This document shows, piece by piece, positions 34,933 through 43,872 of a stretch of DNA of 64,000 nucleotides. The translations under genes were made by a program, and so were the position numbers. The stretch is from NCBI RefSeq assembly GCF_003426815.1, contig NZ_QKYK01000002.1, positions 248,001 to 312,000 on the forward strand, read 5' to 3'. Each line of letters starts with the position of its first letter. Position 1 is the first letter of the stretch. The notes beneath the pieces are model-generated. The model was not told where the DNA came from. It made no database searches and worked only from the letters and a program-made list of their open reading frames with translations. The DNA comes from Desertimonas flava. Its GTDB lineage: Bacteria > Actinomycetota > Acidimicrobiia > Acidimicrobiales > Ilumatobacteraceae.

Positions 34933-35837
34933 TGGACGCCGTCACCACCATCCTCGGCAGTGCCGTCCGCCAGACGGCGCCGCTCGCCTTCGCCACCTGT
35001 GGTGAGTACGCGGCAGAACGTTCGGGCACCCTCAACATCTCGATCGAGGCGATGATGCTCGGCGGCGCCTTCTTCGGCGTCCTCGGCAGCTCGGTCACGG
35101 GCAGCGTCGCCGGCGGCCTCGTGCTCGGATCGCTGGTCGGCTTCCTCGTCGCCTTCATCCATGCCCAGCTGAGCCACCGGCTGGCGGCCAACACATTCGT
35201 CGTCGGTCTCTCACTGAACGCCTTGCTGCTCGGCCTCACGAGCTACCTGCTCGAGACGACCGACCTCGATCCGGAACAGGCCGGCGTCGTGACGATCCCG
35301 CTGCTGTCGGAGATCCCGTGGATCGGCGAGCCGCTGTTCAAGAACCGCTGGCCGATCTATCTCCTCCTCGTCGCCATCCCTCTCACCAAGTGGCTGATCG
35401 ACCGCACCCGCTGGGGCCTGGAGGTGCGCTCGGCCGGCGAGGACCCGCAGGCCGCCGACGTCACCGGCATCGACGTCAACAAGCGCCGCCGCCAGAGCCT
35501 CTACTACTGCGGCGTGCTCTCCGGGATGGGTGGCGCCTATCTGTCGGTGGGCGAGGTCGGTCTGTTCAACAACAACATGACCGCCGGGGCTGGGTTCCTG
35601 GTGAACGCCGCCGTCATCTTCGGCGCCTGGCGCCTCGGCGGCGCCCTCATGGGCTGCGTCCTCTTCGGAACGGCCTCGTCGATCCAGTTGGCACTGCCGG
35701 CGCTCGGTCATCGCGTCACGCCACAACTGCTCATCGTCCTGCCGTACATCCTGGCGCTCGCCGCCATGGTCATCTTCGCCAGCCGCGGCCGCAAGCCGGC
35801 CGCGCTCGCCAGACCGTTCGTTCGAGGCTTGGCCTGA
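34932..35837 (+). CDS. BMP-type ABC importer permease 2
   Basis: A 301-aa permease with about eight hydrophobic segments. 'AERSGTLNISIEAMMLGGAF' is the diagnostic loop of the YufQ-type partner, and 'TRWGLEVRSAGEDPQAADVT' is its later cytoplasmic loop. It completes the importer channel with permease 1. ATG 34932 lies in a TGATG overlap. Confidence 0.93.
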   Translation: MDAVTTILGSAVRQTAPLAFATCGEYAAERSGTLNISIEAMMLGGAFFGVLGSSVTGSVAGGLVLGSLVGFLVAFIHAQLSHRLAANTFVVGLSLNALLLGLTSYLLETTDLDPEQAGVVTIPLLSEIPWIGEPLFKNRWPIYLLLVAIPLTKWLIDRTRWGLEVRSAGEDPQAADVTGIDVNKRRRQSLYYCGVLSGMGGAYLSVGEVGLFNNNMTAGAGFLVNAAVIFGAWRLGGALMGCVLFGTASSIQLALPALGHRVTPQLLIVLPYILALAAMVIFASRGRKPAALARPFVRGLA

Positions 35838-35952
35838 CCGCCAGACCCCGCACCCCAGAGCGGACCACTTCCTCGCCCGTGGGGGCCGGAACCGTACCCG
35901 AACACCAACTCCCGCGGCCGTGTCGGCCGGGGAACGCAAGGAGAAGACACCA

Positions 35953-37104
35953 ATGATTCGATCACGACGAGTAGCAGGCGTCTCGATCGCCGCGCTCATG
36001 GGCGTCGCGACCGTGGCCACCCAGTCGATCGTTGCGTCTGCGGCGAGCGACGACACGGCGGCTGGCACGGCGGCCGAGGAGAGCGAGGGCACCGCCGCCG
36101 CCGAGGAGACGGGCGAGACCCGCCCGGTTGTCGACGAGCGTCAGCCCGACGTCAACGGTGACGGCACGGTCGTCATCGGTGTCATCAGCCCCGGGGACAC
36201 CAACGACGGCGGCTATTACGAGGCGTTCATCACCGCCGCCGAGGCCTACACCGAGGCGAACGGCTGGGAGCTGACGGTCGTCGACCGCGTCAACGCGGCC
36301 GACGGCGCCAACCAGGCCCGCAACCTCTGCCGCCAGGGCGCCGACATGGTCGCCATCGCCGCCACCGAGAACCGCGACGCGGTGCCGGTGGCCGAGGAGG
36401 ACGTGTGCGCCAACTCGGTGTTCACCCTCTTCGGCGACTTCACCGAGCAGTACTCCGACAAGGTCGCCCAGGTGACCGGCGAGAGTGATGCCACGGAGTA
36501 CCTCATCGGCGTCGCCGTCGGCCAGGTGCTCCTCGAGCAGGGCAGCACGACGGCCGGCTGGGTCGGCGGTCCCGAGCTCGACTTCTCGGTGCGTGCGGTG
36601 CAGTTCTACACCGAGGGCGTGCTGTCGCAGGTGCCCGACGCCGAGGTGCTCGTCACCTACACCGGCTCGTTCGACGACGGTGGCAAGGCTCGCGAGGCCG
36701 TCGTGTCGCAGACCGGCCAGGGTGCGACCGTCGTCTACACGTACCTCGGCGGGGCGACCGACGCCGCGGCCTCGGCCGCACTCGACGCCGGCGCCCTCGC
36801 CGTGTCGCCGGGCACAGACCGCTGTGACGACGAGGACGGCCGCTTCGGCGTGTCCGGTCTCTTCGCCCCCGGCCTGTACTTCGAGAACCTCCTGAACGAC
36901 TTCTCGCAGGGTCGTGTCGCTGTCGGCACCATCATCCAGTACAAGGTCGGTGTCGATCCGGTGCCGGGTGCCAAGGTCTGCGACACCGTGGAGACCGCCG
37001 CCGAGATCCAGGCCATCGTCGATGAGGTCGCCGCTGGGATCGCCGACGGCAGCATCGCCGTCGGCGACGAGGAGAGCACCCTGCCGACGACCGGCGAGGG
37101 CTGA
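35953..37104 (+). CDS. BMP-family substrate-binding protein
   Basis: A 383-aa receptor of the basic-membrane-protein family. The signal peptide (residues 1-31) ends in ASAAS and lacks a lipobox Cys. An acidic Thr/Glu/Ala linker of about 35 residues leads to 'VVIGVISPGDTNDGGYYEAF', then 'NQARNLCRQGADMVAIAATE'. It ends with LPTTGEG, the letters of a sortase box but with no membrane segment after it. AAGGAG precedes ATG 35953. Ligands in the family are purine nucleosides, allantoin-like compounds or other small polar molecules. Confidence 0.9.
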   Translation: MIRSRRVAGVSIAALMGVATVATQSIVASAASDDTAAGTAAEESEGTAAAEETGETRPVVDERQPDVNGDGTVVIGVISPGDTNDGGYYEAFITAAEAYTEANGWELTVVDRVNAADGANQARNLCRQGADMVAIAATENRDAVPVAEEDVCANSVFTLFGDFTEQYSDKVAQVTGESDATEYLIGVAVGQVLLEQGSTTAGWVGGPELDFSVRAVQFYTEGVLSQVPDAEVLVTYTGSFDDGGKAREAVVSQTGQGATVVYTYLGGATDAAASAALDAGALAVSPGTDRCDDEDGRFGVSGLFAPGLYFENLLNDFSQGRVAVGTIIQYKVGVDPVPGAKVCDTVETAAEIQAIVDEVAAGIADGSIAVGDEESTLPTTGEG

Positions 37105-37143
37105 ACCCCACCAATCACGAAGGCCGCCGCGAGGCGCCATGGC

Positions 37144-37176
37144 AGAGAGGGTCCGGGCCGTGCCCGGGCCCTCTCT
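37144..37176. terminator. 15-bp hairpin between importer and dehydrogenase genes
   Basis: Arms 37144-37158 and 37162-37176 pair over 15 bp with one G-U position and a CGT loop. No T tract follows. It could attenuate transcription into the dehydrogenase gene or set off the binding-protein message. Confidence 0.55.
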
Positions 37177-37210
37177 CCGCGAGCAGACTGAGAGAGATCG
37201 AGGAATTCAC

Positions 37211-38299
37211 ATGACGACCATCGCCACCGCCGCCGTGCTCCGTGAGCCCGCCGGCTCGTTCAGCTTCGAGGAGGTCGAGCTGGAGGGCCCGCGCGCCGAT
37301 GAGGTGCTCGTGCGGATGGTCAGCACCGGCATCTGCCGCACCGACATCGAGTTCGCCAACTTCTGGCCGCTGCCGGCCGTGCTCGGCCACGAGGGTGCCG
37401 GCATCGTCGAGGCCGTCGGCGATGGCGTCGCCAAGGTCGCCGTCGGCGATCGGGTCGTGATGAGCTTCCGGTCGTGCGGCGGTTGCCGCTCGTGCCTCCA
37501 GGCCGAGCCGGCGTACTGCTGCCACTTCGACGACTACAACTTCGGCGGCCGCCGCCCCGACGGCTCGACGGCGATCACGGCCGCGGGCGAGGACGTCAAC
37601 GGTCACTTCCTCGGCCAGTCGGCGTTCGCCACCCACGCCGTGGTGCACCACAGCAGCCTCGTTCGCGTCGACGACGACGTCGATCTCAACGTGCTCGGCG
37701 CCCTCGGCTGCGGGTTCCAGACCGGCGCCGGCACGGTGTTGCGGGTCCTCGCCGCCCGTCCCGGCGATTCGATCGTGATCTTCGGCGCCGGCGCCGTCGG
37801 CCTCGCAGCGGTGATGGCGGCGGCCGCTGCCGGCTGCTCACCGATCGTCGTCGCCGACCCCATTGCCGAACGCTGCGAGCTTGCCGTCTCGCTCGGCGCC
37901 ACCACCGGCCTCGACGCCCTGTCGCCGACCCTGGCCGACGAGCTCGCCGCCATCGTTCCCGGTGGCTTCGACGCAGCGATCGACACGACCGGTCGCACGT
38001 CGGTGGTGTCGCTCGCCGCCGGGGCCCTCAACCGGCGGGGCACGGTGGCCGTGGTCGGAGTCGGCTCGGACGAGCTGGTGCAAGTCGACTGGCGCACGTT
38101 GCTCAACGGCCGCACGGTCACCGGTGTGATCGGCGGGAACAGCAACCCCGACGTCTTCATCCCCGAGCTCATCGAGCTGCACCGCCGCGGTCAGTTCCCC
38201 GTCGACCGCCTCGTGCAGACCTACCCCTTCGCCGACCTCGAGCAGGCCTTCGCCGCCACCAAGTCGGGCGCCGTCGTCAAGGCCGTCCTCACGTTCTGA
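37211..38299 (+). CDS. Zinc-dependent aryl-alcohol dehydrogenase-like
   Basis: A 362-aa MDR enzyme of the benzyl-alcohol dehydrogenase (XylB-like) type. The catalytic zinc ligands appear as Cys in 'STGICRTDIEF' and His-Glu in 'VLGHEGAGIVEAVGDG'; the structural site has 'CGGCRSCLQAEPAYC'. NAD binding is 'IFGAGAVGLAAVMAAAA'. It probably oxidises an alcohol to an aldehyde that the ALDH at 39534 could take further. GAGG precedes ATG 37211. Confidence 0.92.
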   Translation: MTTIATAAVLREPAGSFSFEEVELEGPRADEVLVRMVSTGICRTDIEFANFWPLPAVLGHEGAGIVEAVGDGVAKVAVGDRVVMSFRSCGGCRSCLQAEPAYCCHFDDYNFGGRRPDGSTAITAAGEDVNGHFLGQSAFATHAVVHHSSLVRVDDDVDLNVLGALGCGFQTGAGTVLRVLAARPGDSIVIFGAGAVGLAAVMAAAAAGCSPIVVADPIAERCELAVSLGATTGLDALSPTLADELAAIVPGGFDAAIDTTGRTSVVSLAAGALNRRGTVAVVGVGSDELVQVDWRTLLNGRTVTGVIGGNSNPDVFIPELIELHRRGQFPVDRLVQTYPFADLEQAFAATKSGAVVKAVLTF

Positions 38300-38311
38300 C
38301 GCCTGCGGCGA

Positions 38312-38344
38312 CCTGACGGGGTGGGCCTGGCACATCCCGTCAGG
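38312..38344. terminator. Hairpin with GCCTGGCAC core between converging genes
   Basis: Arms CCTGACGGGGTGGGCC and GGCACATCCCGTCAGG pair over 16 positions with one G-U and one mismatch around a single T. Thirteen bases after the dehydrogenase stop and facing the next gene's end, it is a likely bidirectional terminator. Its centre resembles the hairpins at 5386 and 51541. Confidence 0.6.
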
Positions 38345-38365
38345 GGTAGAGGTCCATGCGTTCCG

Positions 38366-39094
38366 CTACGTGGACGAGGCGGCGAGCTCGTCGTAGGCGT
38401 CGGCGAGCGAGTGAAGGGCGGCGCGGCCGTCGCCGCGGAACGAGGCGCCGTGCATCACGGCCAATGTCTCGGGCTCGAGGGCGGCGAGCTGGCGGATCGT
38501 CGCGCCGGTCTGGGGGGCCAGCGAGCTCGAGTGGAACATCTCCTCGGCAGCCATCGCCGCCGGTACCAGATCGTCGGTGAGGACCGGCGGTGGGGCGCCG
38601 ACCTGGGTGAACAGGTCGCCGCAGAACAGCGTCTTCGTCGTCTCCTCGAACAACACTTGTGCCTCCCAGCCGTGGGGGACATGGGGCGTCGAGATCTGCC
38701 GGACGCGCCGGCCACCGAGGTCGAGCACGTCGTCGTCGAGGACCTGCGGAGGCCGATCGCAGAGGTCGTTCAGCGAGACCATGCAGCCGAGCATCCCGAA
38801 CACGACGGTGCTCTCGGGCGCGGCGGCGAGCCAGTCGTTCATCGCACCGCACTCGTCGGACTCCACGTGGCCGAAGCTGATCCATCGCAACGAGTCGACG
38901 GGCACCACCGAGGCGACGGCCGCCGACACGAGCGGGAACAGCTGCCGCGCGCCGGCGTGGAAGAGCAGCGGCTGCTCGGCACGGACGAGGAACTGGTTGA
39001 ACGTGAACCCGGTGGGCGAGATGTCGGGAATCCATGTCGAGATGCGGAAGACGTCGTCGGCGATCTCGTCGACCTGAGGGCTGAATGGTTCCAT
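38366..39094 (-). CDS. ODP-like metallo-beta-lactamase-fold protein
   Basis: A 242-aa MBL-fold protein. The metal motif reads GHVESDECGA (His-x-Glu-x-Asp), as in flavodiiron and oxygen-binding diiron proteins rather than the HxHxDH of hydrolases. Later ligands are His in TPHVPHG, Asp in FCGDLF and His in VMHGAS. There is no flavodoxin domain. A role in O2 or peroxide sensing or scavenging is possible (family inference). It is a single gene, preceded by 439 bp of repeat-bearing DNA. Confidence 0.8.
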   Translation of the reverse strand: MEPFSPQVDEIADDVFRISTWIPDISPTGFTFNQFLVRAEQPLLFHAGARQLFPLVSAAVASVVPVDSLRWISFGHVESDECGAMNDWLAAAPESTVVFGMLGCMVSLNDLCDRPPQVLDDDVLDLGGRRVRQISTPHVPHGWEAQVLFEETTKTLFCGDLFTQVGAPPPVLTDDLVPAAMAAEEMFHSSSLAPQTGATIRQLAALEPETLAVMHGASFRGDGRAALHSLADAYDELAASST

Positions 39095-39533
39095 GCGACA
39101 GCGTCGCGCCGCTCGCGGGACCGGTCGACAGGTTTTCGGGCGCTCTGTCGGACCTGTGGGGTCAGGTAAGAGGTGTGATCGCGTGCGGCGGGCCGATTGT
39201 CGGTTCGTGAGGCTGGAGTGCCGGTGGCCTGACGCCGGTCGGGCTCGTGGTCACGTTTCCAGGGCGGGATCGTGACGATTTTCGACACGATCCAGCCCCG
39301 GATCACCGAATGGCACGATCGGGCCCCAGATTCTCGACGTTCTCCGTCTTCCCTCGGCCACCGACGTCGATCCTGTCACCTTCGCAGCCGCAGCCGTCAC
39401 CGTCGACGCGGACCGACCTCCGAGGCGCGACGGCCCAGCAAGGTGCCGACCCGGCGCGCTCCAGAGGCCCATCCCGTCGGCACTTCCACCGTTCAGAACG
39501 CACGGAAGCGGCAGGAGGGCCGGTTCGGCCGTC
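39095..39533. repeat. 439-bp gene-free region with several repeats
   Basis: It contains a perfect 8-bp inverted pair GGATCGTG/CACGATCC (39267-39293), the 39-nt relative of 25868-25906 at 39299-39337, and the 19-nt relative of 2503-2521 at 39441-39459 with GTGCCGAC/GTCGGCAC arms. No gene is supported. Confidence 0.55.
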
Positions 39534-40994
39534 TCACAGGAGGCGGATGGTGATCGCCTTCTCGCGGGTGTACTCGTTCATCGCGTTGTAGCCGCCGCCG
39601 TGGTTGTACCCACTCTCGCCGGTGACGTTGAACGGGAAGCCGACGACCGAGGTGTTGCCGTGCTCGTTGACGGAGACCTGGCCGCTCTTCACCTTGTCGG
39701 CCACACCGAAGGCCTGGGTGATGTCGTTGGTCCACACGCTCACGAGCAGGCCGAACTCGGTGGCGGCCGCCTTGGCGACGGCATCGTCGATGCCGTCGAA
39801 CTTCTGGGCGACGAGCACCGGCCCGAAGACCTCTTCGCGGGCGATGCGCATCTCGGGAGTGACGCCGTCGAAGAGCGTCGGCGCGACGAACCAGCCGGGA
39901 CGGGGAGCGTCGGCGTCGATGCCTCCGGTCACCGCCTTGGCCCCCTCGTCGGCGGCGATGCGCTGGTAGCCGGTGACGCGCTCGTACTGGCCGGCGTTGA
40001 TCAGCGGTCCCATGTCGAGGTTCTCGTGCCACGCGCCGATCTGCAGCGAGCGCATCTGCTCGGCCACCCGCTCGATCACGTCGTCGTAGATCGCCGACTC
40101 GACGAGCAGCCGCGATCCTGCGTTGCAGTTCTGGCCGGCGTTCTCGGTGATCGCCGACACGATGGCCGGGACGGCGGCGTCGAGGTCGGCGTCGGCGAAC
40201 ACGATGTTGGGGGATTTGCCGCCGAGCTCGAGCTTCACCGGCACGAGGAGATCGGCCGCGGCATGGGCGATCGCCCGGCCGGTGACGGTCGAGCCGACGA
40301 AGCTGATGTGGTCGATCCGGCGACTCGACGTGAGGGCGGCGCCGGCGTCGGGGCCGAATCCGGGAACGACGTTGAGGACACCGTCGGGGAGGCCGGCCCG
40401 GCGGCCCAGCTCGGCCAGCGCCATCGGCGCGAGCGGTGCATGTTCGGACGGCTTGAGGACCACGGCGTTGCCGGCGGCGAGCGCCGGGGCGAGCTCGGCG
40501 GCGGCGAGCACGGTGGGGACGTTCCACGCGATGATCAGCGCGCAGACGCCGAGTGGCTCGCGTTGCGTGAAGCCCCGCCGGTCGTTCGCGCGGGTGGGCA
40601 GCGTGACGCCGAAGTGCTTGTCGGCGTAGCCGCCGAAGTAGGCGAACAGGCTGCCGCCGAAGTAGATGTTGTCGAAGGCGTGGCGCAGCGGCTTGCCCAC
40701 GTCCTGGGCCTCGATCTTGGCCAGTTCCTCGGCGTGCTGGAAGACGAGGTCCGACCAACGACGCAAGATCGCGCCGCGATCGGATGCCGGCGTGGCGGCC
40801 CAGCCCGGCTGGGCGCGGCGCGCCGCGTCGATCGCTCGCTCGACGTCGGAGGCGACGGCGAGGCCGACCTCGTGGAACGGCTCCTGCGTCGCCGGGTCGA
40901 CCACCGGCAGCACGGCGTCAGCGGTGTCCCATCGCCCGTCGATGAACAGGGAGCGGGCCGTCGCGTCGAGGAGCGGGGAGTCGGTCGAGGACAT
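39534..40994 (-). CDS. NAD(P)-dependent aldehyde dehydrogenase
   Basis: A 486-aa ALDH of normal length. The active-site Cys290 is in ENAGQNCNAGSR, the general base Glu256 in KLELGGKSPN, the oxyanion Asn158 in IIAWNVP, and the coenzyme Gly motif in 'SFVGSTVTGRAIA'. The C-terminus ends 'YTREKAITIRLL' as in betaine/gamma-aminobutyraldehyde-type enzymes. The -35 box TTGACA of its promoter lies inside the shared operator at 41018-41032. It is divergent from the TauD-like gene. Confidence 0.95.
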   Translation of the reverse strand: MSSTDSPLLDATARSLFIDGRWDTADAVLPVVDPATQEPFHEVGLAVASDVERAIDAARRAQPGWAATPASDRGAILRRWSDLVFQHAEELAKIEAQDVGKPLRHAFDNIYFGGSLFAYFGGYADKHFGVTLPTRANDRRGFTQREPLGVCALIIAWNVPTVLAAAELAPALAAGNAVVLKPSEHAPLAPMALAELGRRAGLPDGVLNVVPGFGPDAGAALTSSRRIDHISFVGSTVTGRAIAHAAADLLVPVKLELGGKSPNIVFADADLDAAVPAIVSAITENAGQNCNAGSRLLVESAIYDDVIERVAEQMRSLQIGAWHENLDMGPLINAGQYERVTGYQRIAADEGAKAVTGGIDADAPRPGWFVAPTLFDGVTPEMRIAREEVFGPVLVAQKFDGIDDAVAKAAATEFGLLVSVWTNDITQAFGVADKVKSGQVSVNEHGNTSVVGFPFNVTGESGYNHGGGYNAMNEYTREKAITIRLL

Positions 40995-41017
40995 CTCCCT
41001 GGTGTATCGGGGATGTG

Positions 41018-41075
41018 TCCCGTATGTCAAGATCTCATCTCGCATATTGACGGTGGTTGGTGTCACTCGTATCGT
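41018..41075. promoter_or_regulatory. Divergent promoter with regulon operator (ALDH / TauD-like)
   Basis: TCCCG-TATGT-CAAGA (41018-41032) is a copy of the shared motif; on the minus strand it contains TTGACA for the ALDH gene. A weaker second site TCTCG-CATAT-TGACG is at 41038-41052. For the plus strand TTGACG (41047-41052), 17 bp and TATCGT (41070-41075) place the transcript start at about the ATG. Confidence 0.7.
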
Positions 41076-41081
41076 GGAGCC

Positions 41082-42173
41082 ATGACGTCCGACGCCCCCT
41101 CGACCCTGCCCACGCTGGAGCCGATCAGCGGTCCGTCCGCCTGGCGCGGCGACGAGCTGTCCCAGACCACCGAGTGGATCTACCTGCTGTCCGATGCCGA
41201 ACGCGAGGACTTCGAAGCGGTCGGGCGCAAGTTCGTCGCCGACGATCCCGACCTGCGCACCGTGACCGCCGATGCCTACCCGCTCGGGGCCGGCCAGGCG
41301 GTCATCGACGAGTGTGCGATGCAGATGGACCGGGGCCGCGGCTTCGTCCTCGTCCGGGGACTGCGCACCGAGGAGTACGGCGACACGCTCGCCGGCGCCA
41401 TCTTCTTCGTGATGGGCCTCCACCTCGGGGTGCCGATGGAGCAGAACCAGCTGGGCAACGTGCTCGACCACGTCATCGCCACCTCCAACAAGACCATGAA
41501 CGACCCGGGCGCACTGCCCTCGCGTGTGCGTGACCGGCTCATCTTCCACTCCGACAGCTCCGACGTCGTGGCCCTGATGTGCCTGCGCGGCTCGAAGTCG
41601 GGCGGGGCGAGCAGCCTGGCGAGCGGCACCACGATCTACAACGAGATCCTCCGCCGTCGCCCCGACCTCGCCCCGCTGCTGTTCGAGGACTGGTACTGGG
41701 ATTGGCGGGGTCAGGATCCCGACGCCAAGGCCGACTACTACGTGTCGCCGATCTGCAGCTACGTCGACGGCGTGTTCAGCACGTACGCGGGCAGCACGAT
41801 GATCTTGTCGGCGCAGGCCTACGACGGTGTGCCGAAGCTGACCGACGACCAGATCGAACTCCTCCGCCTCTACGACGAGATCACCGAGGAGCCGGGTCTG
41901 GCGATCGACATGGACTTCCAGCCCGGCGACGTGCAGTGGCTGCTCAACTACGCCGCACTCCACTCACGCACCTCCTACGAGGACTGGCCCGAGCCCGAGC
42001 GTCGTCGTCATCTCCTCCGTCTCTGGCTCAAGCGCGACGTCGGCCGACCGCTCGTCGAGAACTTCGGCAAGAACGTCGTCGCCGCCCGTTCGGACAGCTC
42101 CAAGCTCGTCGCCGGAGGTGCCTTCCGGATCGCCGAGGCCGTCGTCCCCAATGAGGACTGGGGCGCCTACTGA
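41082..42173 (+). CDS. TauD/TfdA-like Fe(II)/2-oxoglutarate oxygenase
   Basis: A 363-aa double-stranded beta-helix oxygenase. The iron ligands are His and Asp in FHSDSSD and the distal His in ALHSRTSYED; a 2-oxoglutarate-binding Arg is likely in 'RRRHLLRLWLKRD'. It is longer than TauD and has an insert near residues 200-230. The substrate is unknown. The -10 hexamer TATCGT ends 6 bases before the ATG, so the message is probably leaderless. It shares a regulatory region with the ALDH gene. Confidence 0.87.
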   Translation: MTSDAPSTLPTLEPISGPSAWRGDELSQTTEWIYLLSDAEREDFEAVGRKFVADDPDLRTVTADAYPLGAGQAVIDECAMQMDRGRGFVLVRGLRTEEYGDTLAGAIFFVMGLHLGVPMEQNQLGNVLDHVIATSNKTMNDPGALPSRVRDRLIFHSDSSDVVALMCLRGSKSGGASSLASGTTIYNEILRRRPDLAPLLFEDWYWDWRGQDPDAKADYYVSPICSYVDGVFSTYAGSTMILSAQAYDGVPKLTDDQIELLRLYDEITEEPGLAIDMDFQPGDVQWLLNYAALHSRTSYEDWPEPERRRHLLRLWLKRDVGRPLVENFGKNVVAARSDSSKLVAGGAFRIAEAVVPNEDWGAY

Positions 42174-42193
42174 CGCCGAGCGGCTCTGCTCGA

Positions 42194-42260
42194 CCGAGTG
42201 CCGGCGCCCTGCGGGGGCACCGGCACTCGGGAGCGGTTCGACACTCGGGCGGTGTCGAAC
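42194..42260. terminator. Two stacked hairpins between converging genes
   Basis: CCGAGTGCCGG/CCGGCACTCGG (42194-42230, 11-bp arms) is followed by GTTCGACAC/GTGTCGAAC (42236-42260, 9-bp arms). A 29-nt part (42224-42252) resembles 61528-61556, also between converging genes. Confidence 0.7.
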
Positions 42261-42265
42261 GTCCG

Positions 42266-42940
42266 TCAGGCCTCCGTCGCCCCCGCTGAGGCGGCCACGA
42301 AGTCGCGGTAGGGGACACGGGGCAGCTGGAACATCGACTCCGGGGTCGCCCGGTTGAACCACGGGAAGCCCATGCGGCCGACGGGGCGCAGGGCCGCCTG
42401 GTCGACGCGATAGTCGGGGGTGCAGACCGACTCGTCCATCACGAGGCAGACGACCTCGGCGATGACGAGGTGGACGCCGGAGTGCAACACCTTGGGGTCT
42501 CCCAGGTCGACGACCTGGTGGATGCGGCATTCCATGTGGACGGGGGACTCGGCGATCGACGGCGCCGACACCACCTGCGACGGGATCGCCGTCCAGCCGA
42601 TGTGGTCGACTTCGCTGACGTCGCCGGGGAACTCCATCGCCGCCGTCTCGATGTGCTGACCCATCGGGTCCGAGGTGACGTTGATGACGAACTCGCCGGT
42701 GCGGGTGGCGTTCTCGTAGGTGTGCTTGGGCAGACCGTCGGCCTCACGGAGCGCACCCATCGTCACGCCGACGAGCATCGGTTCACCCGTGATCGCCATG
42801 AAGTACGAGTAGGGGGCAACGTTGGTGACGCCGTCGCTGTTGGCCGTGGAGATCATCGCGATCGGGCGGGGGGCGATGACCTGGGCGAGCATTCCCTGGC
42901 GCTTCGTCGGTGTGTGCTCGGCGGGGTCGAAGATGATCAT
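42266..42940 (-). CDS. Flavin reductase-like (DIM6/NTAB) protein
   Basis: A 224-aa FMN-binding split-barrel protein. It begins 'MIIFDPAEHTPTKRQGMLAQ', then 'VIAPRPIAMISTANSDGVTN' and 'APYSYFMAITGEPMLVGVTM', the flavin-binding core of the family. Members supply reduced flavin to monooxygenases or act alone. ATG 42940 has a perfect AAGGAGG 7 bases upstream. It is the last gene after the NitT/TauT-type importer, though the 96-bp gap may hold its own promoter. Confidence 0.9.
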   Translation of the reverse strand: MIIFDPAEHTPTKRQGMLAQVIAPRPIAMISTANSDGVTNVAPYSYFMAITGEPMLVGVTMGALREADGLPKHTYENATRTGEFVINVTSDPMGQHIETAAMEFPGDVSEVDHIGWTAIPSQVVSAPSIAESPVHMECRIHQVVDLGDPKVLHSGVHLVIAEVVCLVMDESVCTPDYRVDQAALRPVGRMGFPWFNRATPESMFQLPRVPYRDFVAASAGATEA

Positions 42941-43038
42941 GGGATCCTCCTTGGGGTTCTGTTGATGGGGCGCGCCGATCAAAGGCGCGAGCGGCGCGCC
43001 GTCGAACGGTCACTGATGGGGCTCGGGGTGGACCGGGG

Positions 43039-43872
43039 CTACTTGCGGTTGCGGGAGTCGAAGTGCCAGCGAAGGAGCCGGCGCTCGGCAGCGCCGAACA
43101 CGACGTTGACGAGCAGGCCGAGGACGCCGACGAGGAAGATCCCCGCCCAGACGTCGAGGAACCGGAACGCCTGCTGGCTGGACAGGATGAACCGCCCGAC
43201 GCCCTCCGTCGCGGCGAACAGCTCCGACGACACCATGACGATGAGGGCGATGCCGAGGCTGACCCGCAAGCCGGCCACGATCTGCGGGCTGGCGCCGGGG
43301 ACGAGGACGTAGCGGAACGAGTCGAAGCGGCTGAGCCGCATCGAGCGGGCGCTGAGCAGGGCGACGCGATCGACCGCCCTGACGCCTGCGACCGTGCTGA
43401 TCAGGACCGTCCAGACGCAGCCGAGGGCGATCACGAAGATGTTCATCGCGTCGCCGAGCCCGAACAGCGTGATGGCGAGGGGGAGCAGCATCACCGACGG
43501 CGTGGCCATGCCGAACCGCACGACGGGGTTGAGCAGCCATTCGGCGCGCCGCGACACGCCCAGAGCGATACCGAGCGGCAGGGCGACGGCGACGGCGATG
43601 GTCCAGCCCCGCAGCATGCGGGAGATGCTCGGCCCGACGTGCTCGAAGAACTCGTCGGACAGGAACAGGTGCGTGGCGGGTCCGCCGAACCACAGCTCGC
43701 GGCAGCGGGTGAGGATCGCCGACACCTCGGGGACGAACAGCGACGGGCTGTTGGTGGCGCGCAGCTCCCAGAGGAGCAGCAGGGTGACGAGCAGCCAGAC
43801 GCGCACGACCGTGCGGCGGGACAGGAGCGCAGCGCGACGAGCCGATCCGGAGATCGTGCCGGCGTCAGCCAT
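43039..43872 (-). CDS. NitT/TauT-type ABC importer permease 2
   Basis: A 277-aa permease with about six hydrophobic segments. It has 'MLRGWTIAVAVALPLGIALG' and the ATPase-contact loop 'RFDSFRYVLVPGASPQIVAG', both typical of SsuC/TauC/ThiX-like permeases. I use ATG 43872; GTG 43875 would add one residue. It overlaps the first permease gene by eight bases. Confidence 0.92.
   Translation of the reverse strand: MADAGTISGSARRAALLSRRTVVRVWLLVTLLLLWELRATNSPSLFVPEVSAILTRCRELWFGGPATHLFLSDEFFEHVGPSISRMLRGWTIAVAVALPLGIALGVSRRAEWLLNPVVRFGMATPSVMLLPLAITLFGLGDAMNIFVIALGCVWTVLISTVAGVRAVDRVALLSARSMRLSRFDSFRYVLVPGASPQIVAGLRVSLGIALIVMVSSELFAATEGVGRFILSSQQAFRFLDVWAGIFLVGVLGLLVNVVFGAAERRLLRWHFDSRNRK

Noticed and set aside
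39600-42173. Very long open frame (857 codons) covering the ALDH antisense and the TauD-like gene
   Set aside because: Only the part from 41082 looks like protein. The rest mirrors the ALDH gene and is a high-GC shadow frame.
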